This document shows positions 46,398 to 54,030 of a DNA stretch of 64,000 nucleotides, piece by piece. Below the pieces are notes generated by a model that worked only from the letters and a program-made list of their open reading frames with translations, was not told the DNA's origin and searched no databases. The position numbers were made by a program, and so were the translations under genes. Each line of letters starts with the position of its first letter. The first letter of the stretch is position 1. Where the stretch lies: positions 251,275-315,274 of the forward strand of contig JAUNOY010000001.1 in the NCBI GenBank assembly GCA_030536995.1, read 5' to 3'. The DNA is from Eubacteriales bacterium (GTDB taxonomy: Bacteria; Bacillota; Clostridia; Lachnospirales; Lachnospiraceae).

Positions 46398-47306
46398 TCA
46401 AAATCCCAGAAATCTTACTTCCGGTTCCAGCGAAACGCCAAATTTCGCCTTGACCTTCTCGTTCACGTCAGACATCAGCTGCACTACATCTGCCGCTGTT
46501 GCCCCTCCTGCATTAATGACAAATCCACAGTGCTTCTCAGAAACCTGGGCTCCTCCCACTCGATAGCCACGAAGCCCCGTATCCATGATAAGCTTGCCTG
46601 CGAAGTATCCCTCTGGACGCTTGAAGGTGCTTCCGGCGCTTGGATACTCAAGCGGCTGTTTGCTGGTACGCTGCTCCGTAAGTTCCTTCATTCTCTCACC
46701 AATAGCCTGCATATCTCCTTTTTCCAGATGAATCACAGCTTCAAGAACAACATATTCTGCTGTCTTAACTACACTTGTGCGGTAGCCGAACGCAAGCTCT
46801 TCCACAGGAAGCGCAAGAATCTCTCCCTCTTTCGTAAGCACCGTAACCTCTTTTATGACATGCTTCATCTCTCCGCCATAGGCTCCGGCATTCATCATAA
46901 CTGCTCCACCTATCGTTCCCGGAATTCCTCCGGCAAATTCAAATCCTGTCAGAGACGCATTTTTCGCAGCGGCCGCGATTCCGGAAAGCAGTGCTCCCGC
47001 AGACGCCCGGATATCTGTTCCCTCAACCTTTATCTCATTGAAATTCCTGTAAAGATGAATAATAACCCCACGATATCCTGCATCACTTACCAGCAGATTG
47101 CTTCCGTTTCCAAGAACGAAATACGGAAGTCCCTCCTCTCTGCAAATGGAGAGGATTCCCTGTACCTCACTGCTGCAGGAAGGCAGTAAAAAATAATCTG
47201 CAGGTCCGCCAATACGAAATGTTGTATGACTGCTCATAGGTTCATCAATCAGCACTTTCTCTTCTCCCAGAAGACTGCAAAATTTCTGTTTTATTTCCTG
47301 ATTCAA
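46398..47306 (-). CDS. murB: UDP-N-acetylenolpyruvoylglucosamine reductase
   Basis: A 302-aa FAD enzyme of peptidoglycan precursor synthesis. 'TTFRIGGPADYFLLP', 'LGNGSNLLVSD', 'GIPGTIGGAVMMNAGAYGGE' and the catalytic 'YPSAGSTFKRP' (Ser) identify type II MurB. The start is TTG at 47306 with GAGGATAT upstream. Confidence 0.95.
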   Translation of the reverse strand: MNQEIKQKFCSLLGEEKVLIDEPMSSHTTFRIGGPADYFLLPSCSSEVQGILSICREEGLPYFVLGNGSNLLVSDAGYRGVIIHLYRNFNEIKVEGTDIRASAGALLSGIAAAAKNASLTGFEFAGGIPGTIGGAVMMNAGAYGGEMKHVIKEVTVLTKEGEILALPVEELAFGYRTSVVKTAEYVVLEAVIHLEKGDMQAIGERMKELTEQRTSKQPLEYPSAGSTFKRPEGYFAGKLIMDTGLRGYRVGGAQVSEKHCGFVINAGGATAADVVQLMSDVNEKVKAKFGVSLEPEVRFLGF

Positions 47307-47337
47307 TTTTATATCCTCAATCTTTCTGTCTATTCTT

Positions 47338-48087
47338 TCAGTTTAATCCGATTCTTATTTCTTTTGTTTTTTTCGTTTCTCCAAGCAGGTCATTGATGAC
47401 CTCCCCTGCAATAAGAAGCCCTGCCACACTGGGTACGAAAGAAATACTTCCCGGAACCGGTCTGTCCGCTGTCCCCTTGCGTTCTCCGTTATCCGCTGGT
47501 TTAATTGGCTTCTCTTTCGAATAAAGCACCTTGACTTTCTTAATTCCCCGTTTGCGAAGCTCTGTCCGCATCACCTTAGCAAGAGGGCATACGGTTGTCT
47601 TGGAAATATCCGTAATCTCAAACTTCGACGGATTCAGTTTATTTCCTGTTCCCATACAGGAAATCACCGGCGTATTCGCAGCCTTGGCCTTCTCAATAAG
47701 TAAGAGCTTGGACGTCACTGTATCAATGGCATCCACTACATAATCGTAAGAGCTGAAATCAAACATTCCGGCTGTCTCTTCACTGTAAAAGGTCTCGTAA
47801 GTATGTACAAGAATTCCTTCGTCAATATCCCGGATTCTCTCTTTCGCAATCTCAACCTTACTTCGTCCCACTGTGGAACGCAGGGCAAAGAGCTGCCTGT
47901 TAATGTTCGTATCGGAAACTGTATCATTGTCTACAAGGGTAAGACTTGCCACTCCGCATCTGGCAAGGGCTTCCACCACATAAGAACCGACTCCGCCCAG
48001 ACCAAAAACTGCAATACGCGCCTTACAGAGGCGCTGCATCCCGGCTTCGCCAATCAAAATTTCCATACGTGAAAATGCATTCGGCAT
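47338..48087 (-). CDS. tcdA: tRNA threonylcarbamoyladenosine dehydratase
   Basis: A 249-aa E1-like enzyme that cyclises t6A in tRNA to ct6A. The ATP site 'VFGLGGVGSYVVEALARCGV' is near residue 30 and 'DNDTVSDTNINRQLFAL' follows. First gene of the tcdA-murB-rapZ-whiA-crh-like cluster, 31 nt before murB. A -10 TATAAT (48139-48144) lies upstream with a weak -35. Confidence 0.92.
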   Translation of the reverse strand: MPNAFSRMEILIGEAGMQRLCKARIAVFGLGGVGSYVVEALARCGVASLTLVDNDTVSDTNINRQLFALRSTVGRSKVEIAKERIRDIDEGILVHTYETFYSEETAGMFDFSSYDYVVDAIDTVTSKLLLIEKAKAANTPVISCMGTGNKLNPSKFEITDISKTTVCPLAKVMRTELRKRGIKKVKVLYSKEKPIKPADNGERKGTADRPVPGSISFVPSVAGLLIAGEVINDLLGETKKTKEIRIGLN

Positions 48088-48193
48088 ATATATTCCTCCC
48101 GAAAGATCCCGTTCTTCAACGGTTTTCTCAATTATTCTATTATACTATGCCTGTTCCCAAAAGTACAGTTCTTCATAAATTGTTTATAAATGT

Positions 48194-48222
48194 GCATAAA
48201 AATTTATATTTCTCCCACACTA
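48194..48222 (+). promoter_or_regulatory. Sigma-G-type promoter of spoVAB
   Basis: GCATA, 17-nt spacer, CACACTA. This fits the forespore sigma-G (and sigma-F) pattern of a GNATA -35 and CAnnnTA -10. It has the same layout as the spoVAC promoter. Confidence 0.6.
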
Positions 48223-48295
48223 CTACAGCAGCAACTATTTTGTACGCATCGTCAGAAATGTTTATCTGCAAACTTCTGACAATAAGGAGGCTCTC

Positions 48296-48715
48296 ATGTG
48301 GCAGCAACTTTTTCTTGGCTTCATCGGCTTTTCAGCAGGGTTTATTGTTGCAGGAGGCGTAGTCGGACTCTTAATCGGTCTTTCCGTCATCCCCCGTTAT
48401 GCAGGAATCACCCGCACAGCTTCTCATGTAATGCTTTATGAAGACATTACCTTTCTCGGCACTGTATTCGGAAACTGCTTTCTGCTTTTTCACTGGAATC
48501 TCCCCCTCGGAGAACCTTTTCTCCTTCTTTACGGACTATTCTCTGGAATCTTTCTGGGGGGCTGGATTCTCGCCCTTGCAGAAATGGCAGATATATTCCC
48601 CATATTTTCAAGAAGACTCCAGCTCACATTCGGTCTTCCCCTCCTGATCATCTGTGTAGCTCTGGGAAAAACTTTCGGCTCATTCCTGTATTATTATAAA
48701 CACTGGATGCCGTAA
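48296..48715 (+). CDS. spoVAB: Stage V sporulation protein AB
   Basis: A 139-aa integral membrane protein with four hydrophobic segments and the family start 'LFLGFIGFSAGFIVAGGVV'. It is a component of the dipicolinic acid channel/uptake system of the forespore. AAGGAGG precedes the ATG, and a GTCAGAA/TTCTGAC hairpin sits just before it. In Bacillus it lies between spoVAA and spoVAC; here it stands alone, cut off from the rest by an oppositely oriented AraC gene. Confidence 0.88.
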   Translation: MWQQLFLGFIGFSAGFIVAGGVVGLLIGLSVIPRYAGITRTASHVMLYEDITFLGTVFGNCFLLFHWNLPLGEPFLLLYGLFSGIFLGGWILALAEMADIFPIFSRRLQLTFGLPLLIICVALGKTFGSFLYYYKHWMP

Positions 48716-48721
48716 TTTTTC

Positions 48722-49711
48722 TTACAAAAGGTGTGCAGGCATGGAGGACTGTCGCAGAGAAACCGGCTTTTCCATTTTTTTGACCGGTTTTGGCGCCTCC
48801 TGCTGCTCCTGCGTTTCCTTCAGCGGACATTCCAAAACTTCTCCCTTATACCACTTGCGGTAATCTCCCGGCGCACATCCCATTTCCTTCTTGAATGTTT
48901 CCGTAAAGTAACTGGATCCTGTAAATCCATGACGCAGAGCAATATTTGAAATCGTATCTGATTTTTCCAGAATCTCAGGAAGACTCTGCTCAATGCGGTA
49001 CGCCTGAAGATACTCAAAAGGTGTACGCTCCATTTTTTTCTTGAAAAAACGACAATATTCCCCGGTACTGATTCCTGCATTTTCTGCCAACTCCGTCAGG
49101 GTGACCTTTTCTTTATAGTGGCTGTGTATAAACTCCAGAATATTGCAAAGTTTAACCTTTTCCCTGATATCCGCTTTTTTGGTACCAATTGTATATTTCT
49201 TTACTGCACGGTAAAGACGACACCAGAGTTCACAGGAAAGACCTCTCAACTCTAATTCAAAGCCATCCTCCTTATCAGCTGCCGCTTCCCCCAATTTCTC
49301 CAGGCTCTCTGTAACCGGATGCTCTTCATCGAATTTCAGACAGAACAGTCTTTCCTCTTCCCAGACTGGCGCTACATATTTCTGCGCAATCCCTTCATCC
49401 GCTTCAATATATTCCCTGTCAAGAATCACAGCATAAAGTTCCACCCTGTCTCCTATACACTGCACCAGACGGTATACATTTCCTCTGTTGATAAAAAGAC
49501 CTTCTCCTTTCTCAATTGTCTCTTTTTCCTGATTCACCTGACACACAAGCGTCCCATTCAGAACATAGAGAAAAACAGCTCTCTCCTCCAGTCTTCCTGT
49601 CATATGTCTTATCTCTTTTTCCTCCAGCTCCATATGCCAGATACGAATTCCCTTTGTCTGCTCCTCATCTGTAAAAAGCTCCACCTGGCGTCCCGCAAAA
49701 AAATCTTTCAT
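48722..49711 (-). CDS. AraC family transcriptional regulator
   Basis: A 329-aa regulator with an N-terminal cupin-like sensing domain (~1-150) and a C-terminal double helix-turn-helix (~195-295; 'VTLTELAENAGISTGEYCRF', 'ISNIALRHGFTGSSYFTETF'). A Pro/Lys/Gln-rich tail follows. The start at 49711 has GAGGG 7 nt upstream; the longer frame runs through the promoter. It sits between spoVAB and spoVAC on the opposite strand. The effector is unknown. Confidence 0.9.
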   Translation of the reverse strand: MKDFFAGRQVELFTDEEQTKGIRIWHMELEEKEIRHMTGRLEERAVFLYVLNGTLVCQVNQEKETIEKGEGLFINRGNVYRLVQCIGDRVELYAVILDREYIEADEGIAQKYVAPVWEEERLFCLKFDEEHPVTESLEKLGEAAADKEDGFELELRGLSCELWCRLYRAVKKYTIGTKKADIREKVKLCNILEFIHSHYKEKVTLTELAENAGISTGEYCRFFKKKMERTPFEYLQAYRIEQSLPEILEKSDTISNIALRHGFTGSSYFTETFKKEMGCAPGDYRKWYKGEVLECPLKETQEQQEAPKPVKKMEKPVSLRQSSMPAHLL

Positions 49712-49781
49712 AAACAAGCCCTCTTTTCTTTCGTTTCTTATCATTCCATTTATATCATTTTCGTTATAATCTCTTTGTTCT

Positions 49782-49810
49782 ATTATAAACAAAAGCTTAA
49801 AAAAAGTCAA
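49782..49810 (-). promoter_or_regulatory. Promoter of the AraC-type gene
   Basis: Minus-strand TTGACT, 17-nt spacer, TATAAT. It is back to back with the spoVAC sigma-G-type promoter, with only 8 bp between the elements. Confidence 0.78.
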
Positions 49811-49818
49811 AATAATCA

Positions 49819-49847
49819 GCATATTTCTCTGTTTTTTTCACAAACTA
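49819..49847 (+). promoter_or_regulatory. Sigma-G-type promoter of spoVAC-spoVAD-spoVAE-spoVAA
   Basis: GCATA, 17-nt spacer, CAAACTA, about 25 nt before the spoVAC start codon. Confidence 0.62.
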
Positions 49848-49872
49848 ATAAAAACCGGAAAGGAAAGATTCT

Positions 49873-50334
49873 ATGATAAAAAAAGAGCAGCAAAAACAAT
49901 ATGAAAAATATGTAAAAGAAGTGACTCCTACTCATAATCTGTTCCTGAATATGGGAAAAGCTTTTTTTACCGGAGGACTAATCTGCCTTATTGGACAATT
50001 TATTCTGAATTATGCAAAAAACATGGGACTCGACAAAGAAACTTCCGGCTCCTGGTGTTCTCTCATCCTCATCCTTTTAAGCGTTCTCCTCACAGGGCTT
50101 AATATTTATCCCAAAATAGGAAAATTCGGAGGCGCAGGAAGTCTTGTTCCCATCACAGGTTTTGCCAATTCTGTCGCAGCTCCTGCCATCGAATTTAAAG
50201 CGGAAGGACAGATTTTCGGAATCGGGTGCAAGATTTTCACTATCGCAGGTCCCGTAATCCTCTATGGAACACTCAGTTCCTGGATTCTTGGCATTATTTA
50301 CTATATTCTCAAACTGACGGGGGTACTCACATGA
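49873..50334 (+). CDS. spoVAC: Stage V sporulation protein AC
   Basis: A 153-aa membrane protein ('KEVTPTHNLFLNMGKAFFTG', 'GFANSVAAPAIEFKAEGQIF'). SpoVAC is reported to be a mechanosensitive channel subunit for DPA release. First gene of the four-gene spoVA block. Its stop overlaps the spoVAD start (ATGA). Confidence 0.94.
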   Translation: MIKKEQQKQYEKYVKEVTPTHNLFLNMGKAFFTGGLICLIGQFILNYAKNMGLDKETSGSWCSLILILLSVLLTGLNIYPKIGKFGGAGSLVPITGFANSVAAPAIEFKAEGQIFGIGCKIFTIAGPVILYGTLSSWILGIIYYILKLTGVLT

Positions 50335-51398
50335 AAAAACTTTATACAAAAGGCAGGGCAAGCATTGAATTTGATTCCCCTGTTTTCTTCGAAAGCTGCG
50401 CTTCCATCACAGGTCCCAAGGAAGGGCAGGGACCTCTGAAAGACTGTTTTGACGCAATCTGTAAAGATCCCACGTTTGGCTGCGACACATGGGAAGCTGC
50501 GGAAAGCGCCATGCAAAAAGAATCCGCTCAAATGGCAATCGGCAAAGCCGGGCTCTCTCCCGCTGCTATCCGCATGGTATTCGCCGGAGACCTTCTCGCT
50601 CAGACCATTGCTTCCTCCTTCGGAATAGCCGGAATGGGAATTCCCTTTTACGGGCTCTATGGAGCCTGTTCCACTATGGGCGAAGCTCTGTCACTTGGGG
50701 CTATGACAATCGCAGGCGGTTATGCAGAACATACTCTCTGCGCCACCTCCAGTCATTTCGCCAGCGCAGAAAAAGAATTCCGGTTTCCTCTCGGCTATGG
50801 GAATCAGCGCCCCCTTTCAGCCTCATGGACTGTCACAGGAAGTGCCTCCTGTATTCTCGGACAAACTCCTCCGAAAGAAACCCATCCCAACTCCATGCCC
50901 CTTAGAAAAGGCAGTTGCTGCGCAGCAATTACAGGAATCACAACAGGAAAGCTGACCGATTACGGTCTAAAGGACTCTCTCAATATGGGAGGCTGTATGG
51001 CTCCTGCCGCCTGCGATACCATTTCTCAGCATCTGACCGACTTCGGAAGAAGCCCCTCCGACTATGATGCCATCTTTACCGGTGACCTTGGATATGTAGG
51101 AAAGAAAATCCTTATAGATCTCCTTTTAGCTAAAGATATTGACATCACAAAACAACATCAGGACTGCGGTATTCTTATTTTTGATGCAGATACGCAGGAC
51201 ACTCATGCCGGAGGAAGCGGCTGTGGCTGCTCTGCTGTGGTACTGGCAGGTTATATCCTTCCGGGTATCTTATCCGGAAAATGGAAACGGGTACTATTTG
51301 TCCCGACAGGCGCGCTTTTGTCCAAGGTAAGCTTTAACGAGGGAGATACTGTTCCTGGAATCGCACATGCAGTCGTCATTGAACAGAAAGAGGTATAA
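50331..51398 (+). CDS. spoVAD: Stage V sporulation protein AD
   Basis: A 355-aa thiolase-fold protein that binds dipicolinic acid. 'FGIAGMGIPFYGLYGACSTM' and 'GGSGCGCSAVVLAGYILP' are family signatures. The start at 50331 is set by the 4-nt overlap with spoVAC; the open frame upstream lies inside spoVAC. Confidence 0.95.
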   Translation: MKKLYTKGRASIEFDSPVFFESCASITGPKEGQGPLKDCFDAICKDPTFGCDTWEAAESAMQKESAQMAIGKAGLSPAAIRMVFAGDLLAQTIASSFGIAGMGIPFYGLYGACSTMGEALSLGAMTIAGGYAEHTLCATSSHFASAEKEFRFPLGYGNQRPLSASWTVTGSASCILGQTPPKETHPNSMPLRKGSCCAAITGITTGKLTDYGLKDSLNMGGCMAPAACDTISQHLTDFGRSPSDYDAIFTGDLGYVGKKILIDLLLAKDIDITKQHQDCGILIFDADTQDTHAGGSGCGCSAVVLAGYILPGILSGKWKRVLFVPTGALLSKVSFNEGDTVPGIAHAVVIEQKEV

Positions 51399-51400
51399 AT

Positions 51401-51757
51401 ATGGAATATTTCAATGCATTCTGGACAGGCGGGCTAATCTGCGCTCTCGTTCAGATTCTTCTTGATAAAACGAAACTGATGCCCGGCAGAGTCATGGTTC
51501 TTCTCGTATGCAGCGGAGCTCTTCTGGGCGCTCTTGGAATTTATCAGCCATTTCAGGACTTCGCCGGAGCCGGAGCCAGCGTACCGCTTCTCGGTTTCGG
51601 AAACGTGCTCTGGAAAGGCGTAAAAAAAGCAGTAGACCAGAACGGTCTTATCGGGCTTTTCATGGGAGGCTTCACCTCCTCCGCAGTAGGTATTTCCGCA
51701 GCCCTTATCTTTTCCTATCTTGCGAGCTGGATTTTTAAACCTAAAATGAAGGAGTGA
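51401..51757 (+). CDS. spoVAE: Stage V sporulation protein AE
   Basis: A 118-aa membrane protein with three to four segments ('FWTGGLICALVQILLDKTKL', 'GAGASVPLLGFGNVLWKGVK'), related to SpoVAC. It starts 2 nt after the spoVAD stop. Confidence 0.93.
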   Translation: MEYFNAFWTGGLICALVQILLDKTKLMPGRVMVLLVCSGALLGALGIYQPFQDFAGAGASVPLLGFGNVLWKGVKKAVDQNGLIGLFMGGFTSSAVGISAALIFSYLASWIFKPKMKE

Positions 51758-51761
51758 TTTT

Positions 51762-52388
51762 ATGAGTGATATGCTTCATTTGCAGCTTGAACAGAATATT
51801 CAGGTCAGCCACCATCATATTTATCTGCAGGATATCGCCCGCCTCTCCTGCAGCAATCCCAAAATTCTCAATAAGCTTCGGGTCATGCCTGTCATAAATC
51901 TGGACAAAAGCAAACCGGGGCGTTACGTCATGTCTGCAATGGATCTGGTAACTCTGATACAGAAACAGGAACCGGAGCTTGAAATCAACACCATCGGCGA
52001 GCCGAAATTTATTATCACCTACACAAACAGGAAGAATCCCTCAAAAATATGGGAATGGTGTAAAATCTTTTTTGTGGGACTTGCCTCTTTTTTTGGGGCT
52101 GCCTTCTCTATTATGACCTTTAATAATGACGTTGATCTGGGAAATCTTTTTTCCAAAATTTACAGTCAGGTAACAGGAAGTCCTTCCTCCGGATTCACAA
52201 TTCTGGAAATCGCCTATTCCGCCGGCGTCGGGCTTGGGGTTCTGTTCTTCTTCAACCATTTCGGTCATATGAAGCTCACCTCCGATCCCACGCCCATGCA
52301 GGTGCAGATGCGGGCGTATGAGGATGATGTCAACACCACCATCCTCGAATCTCCCCGGCAGGGTGAAAATCATACAGGCTCCCTATAA
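51762..52388 (+). CDS. spoVAA: Stage V sporulation protein AA
   Basis: A 208-aa protein with a soluble N-terminal domain ('IQVSHHHIYLQDIARLSC', ~residues 12-30) and two membrane helices (~115-130 and ~150-170, 'GVGLGVLFFFNHFGHMK'). The C-terminal 'SDPTPMQVQMRAYEDDVNTT' matches SpoVAA. In Bacillus it is the first gene of the operon; here it is last. It converges with sigF and the two overlap by 6 nt. Confidence 0.88.
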   Translation: MSDMLHLQLEQNIQVSHHHIYLQDIARLSCSNPKILNKLRVMPVINLDKSKPGRYVMSAMDLVTLIQKQEPELEINTIGEPKFIITYTNRKNPSKIWEWCKIFFVGLASFFGAAFSIMTFNNDVDLGNLFSKIYSQVTGSPSSGFTILEIAYSAGVGLGVLFFFNHFGHMKLTSDPTPMQVQMRAYEDDVNTTILESPRQGENHTGSL

Positions 52389-53096
52389 TTTTCCCCTTAA
52401 ATTTTTCAGGATTCTTTTTTCCAGACGCGAGACTTGTACTTGGGAAATCCCCAGTTCCCCGGCAATCTCAGTCTGGGTCTTTTCCTGAAAATAGCGCATA
52501 TAAATCAGCCTGCGTTCCCGCGCATCCAAACTTCCCAGAATTTCTTCCAGAAGGATTCTGTCAAGAAGAACTTCCTGACCGTTTACCTTCTCCGGCAGCT
52601 TATCCATCAGGGAAATTTCATTCCCCTCCCCCTGATAAATCGTTTTATGAAGAGACTCTACCTCCGCGCCTGACTCCATAGCCAAAACCAACTCCTCCAT
52701 CGACATCCCGCACTCCCCCGCAATCTCCTCCAACGTCGGTTCTCTGCCAAGCGTTCGTTCCAGCTCTTCCCGAAGCTGATAAATACGCGCACAGTTCTCC
52801 TTAAGAGATCGGCTTACTTTAAGGAGCCCGTCATCCCGAAGATACCGCTTAATTTCCCCCGCGATCATTGGTACTGCATACGTGGAAAACCGCACATCGA
52901 AACTCAGATCAAAATGATCTACCGCCTTAAGAAGCCCGATACTCCCAATCTGAAACAAATCCTCCATTTCCACGCCTCTTCCCAGAAACCTTTTTGCAAC
53001 ACTGTAGATTAATCCTTTATTTTCCTCGAACAATGTATCTCTTGCCTCTTTATCCCCCTGGTGAGAACGCCCGATCAGGGCAAGAGTATGTTCCAT
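52383..53096 (-). CDS. sigF: RNA polymerase sigma factor SigF
   Basis: A 237-aa early forespore sigma factor with region 2 ('GVEMEDLFQIGSIGLLKAVD'), region 3 and region 4 ('TQTEIAGELGISQVQVSRLE'). It is last in spoIIAA-spoIIAB-sigF, which supports SigF over SigG. It is held inactive by SpoIIAB. GGGAGG precedes the ATG. Confidence 0.95.
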   Translation of the reverse strand: MEHTLALIGRSHQGDKEARDTLFEENKGLIYSVAKRFLGRGVEMEDLFQIGSIGLLKAVDHFDLSFDVRFSTYAVPMIAGEIKRYLRDDGLLKVSRSLKENCARIYQLREELERTLGREPTLEEIAGECGMSMEELVLAMESGAEVESLHKTIYQGEGNEISLMDKLPEKVNGQEVLLDRILLEEILGSLDARERRLIYMRYFQEKTQTEIAGELGISQVQVSRLEKRILKNLRGKL

Positions 53097-53098
53097 TT

Positions 53099-53524
53099 CT
53101 ACCTCCCTATGACTTTTTTCATATGCACAATTGTCCCGGCTCCTACACAGGATTCTACCGAGACCTCATCCATAAAGGCTTCCATAAACGTAAAACCCAT
53201 ACCGGAGCGTTCTTTTTCCGGCTTTGTAGTATATAATGGCTCCATTGCTTTTTTGATATCTGATATCCCCTTACCGTTGTCCGTTACATCCACAAATAAT
53301 TCCTTCCCCCTGAGACGGCATTTTACCTCGATTTCTCTGATTTCCCCCTCATAACCGTGAATAATACAGTTGGTGACAGCCTCTGATACTGCGGTCTTTA
53401 AATCCGCCACCTCCTCCAGAGTGGGATTCAACTGGGTACAAAATGCAGCCACAGCAATCCTTGCCAGCCCCTCGTTCACAGGCCGACTTTCAAAAACAAG
53501 CCTCATTTCATTCGTGTTTTCCAT
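53099..53524 (-). CDS. spoIIAB: Anti-sigma-F factor / serine kinase SpoIIAB
   Basis: A 141-aa GHKL-fold kinase with the N box 'EAVTNCIIHGYEG' and G boxes 'DVTDNGKGI' and 'SGMGFTFMEAF'. It binds SigF and phosphorylates SpoIIAA. The start at 53524 has GGGGGAG 6 nt upstream and lies 1 nt after the spoIIAA stop. Confidence 0.95.
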   Translation of the reverse strand: MENTNEMRLVFESRPVNEGLARIAVAAFCTQLNPTLEEVADLKTAVSEAVTNCIIHGYEGEIREIEVKCRLRGKELFVDVTDNGKGISDIKKAMEPLYTTKPEKERSGMGFTFMEAFMDEVSVESCVGAGTIVHMKKVIGR

Positions 53525-53525
53525 C

Positions 53526-53867
53526 TCATTCTCCCCCTCTATTCTCATGATTTTCTGATTCTCCACTGATTTCCATATATTTATGAACACCCGATAAGTG
53601 CAAAATCTTCTCCATCCGGCCATTTACGTGAACAGCTCTCAAAACATTGTTTCTCATTCCCAGAGCTTTATATCGCCCCATGATCAGACCGATTCCCGAG
53701 CTGTCCATAAACTGTGTTTTTTCGAAATCAAACACAATCTTTTTTATATAGATTCTTTCCATAATCCTGTCTGATTCTCTGCGTATTGCATCAGATACCG
53801 GGTGATCTACCTCCCCGGGTAAAAAAATCGTCAGACAACTTCCATTGACCATCAGCATCTCATCCAT
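53526..53867 (-). CDS. spoIIAA: Anti-anti-sigma factor SpoIIAA
   Basis: A 113-aa STAS-domain protein with the phosphorylatable Ser in 'FMDSSGIGLIMGRYK' (about residue 56). Dephosphorylated SpoIIAA releases SigF from SpoIIAB. AGGGGG lies 7 nt before the ATG. A sigma-H promoter is expected upstream, but no convincing match was found. Confidence 0.94.
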   Translation of the reverse strand: MDEMLMVNGSCLTIFLPGEVDHPVSDAIRRESDRIMERIYIKKIVFDFEKTQFMDSSGIGLIMGRYKALGMRNNVLRAVHVNGRMEKILHLSGVHKYMEISGESENHENRGGE

Positions 53868-53948
53868 ATCCAGTCCCCCTTTATCATTGTTAACACCTCT
53901 GCACTCTTATTTTGAAATCCACGCTGCAGAGCAGCTCTTTTCCCCGAA

Positions 53949-53988
53949 AAAGAAAAAAGGAGATGCACATATATTTTCGTGCATCCCC
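53949..53988 (-). terminator. Terminator of the folC-TPR operon
   Basis: Stem GGGGATGCAC / GTGCATCTCC followed by TTTTTTCTTTTT on the minus strand. It lies between this operon and spoIIAA. Confidence 0.9.
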
Positions 53989-54030
53989 TTTTCGGAGGTT
54001 TCTCTGTTCGTATTATTTCTTCATTATAAA

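Noticed and set aside
53868-53948. Sigma-H promoter of spoIIAA
   Set aside because: Expected from biology, but no segment matches both sigma-H elements well enough to call.
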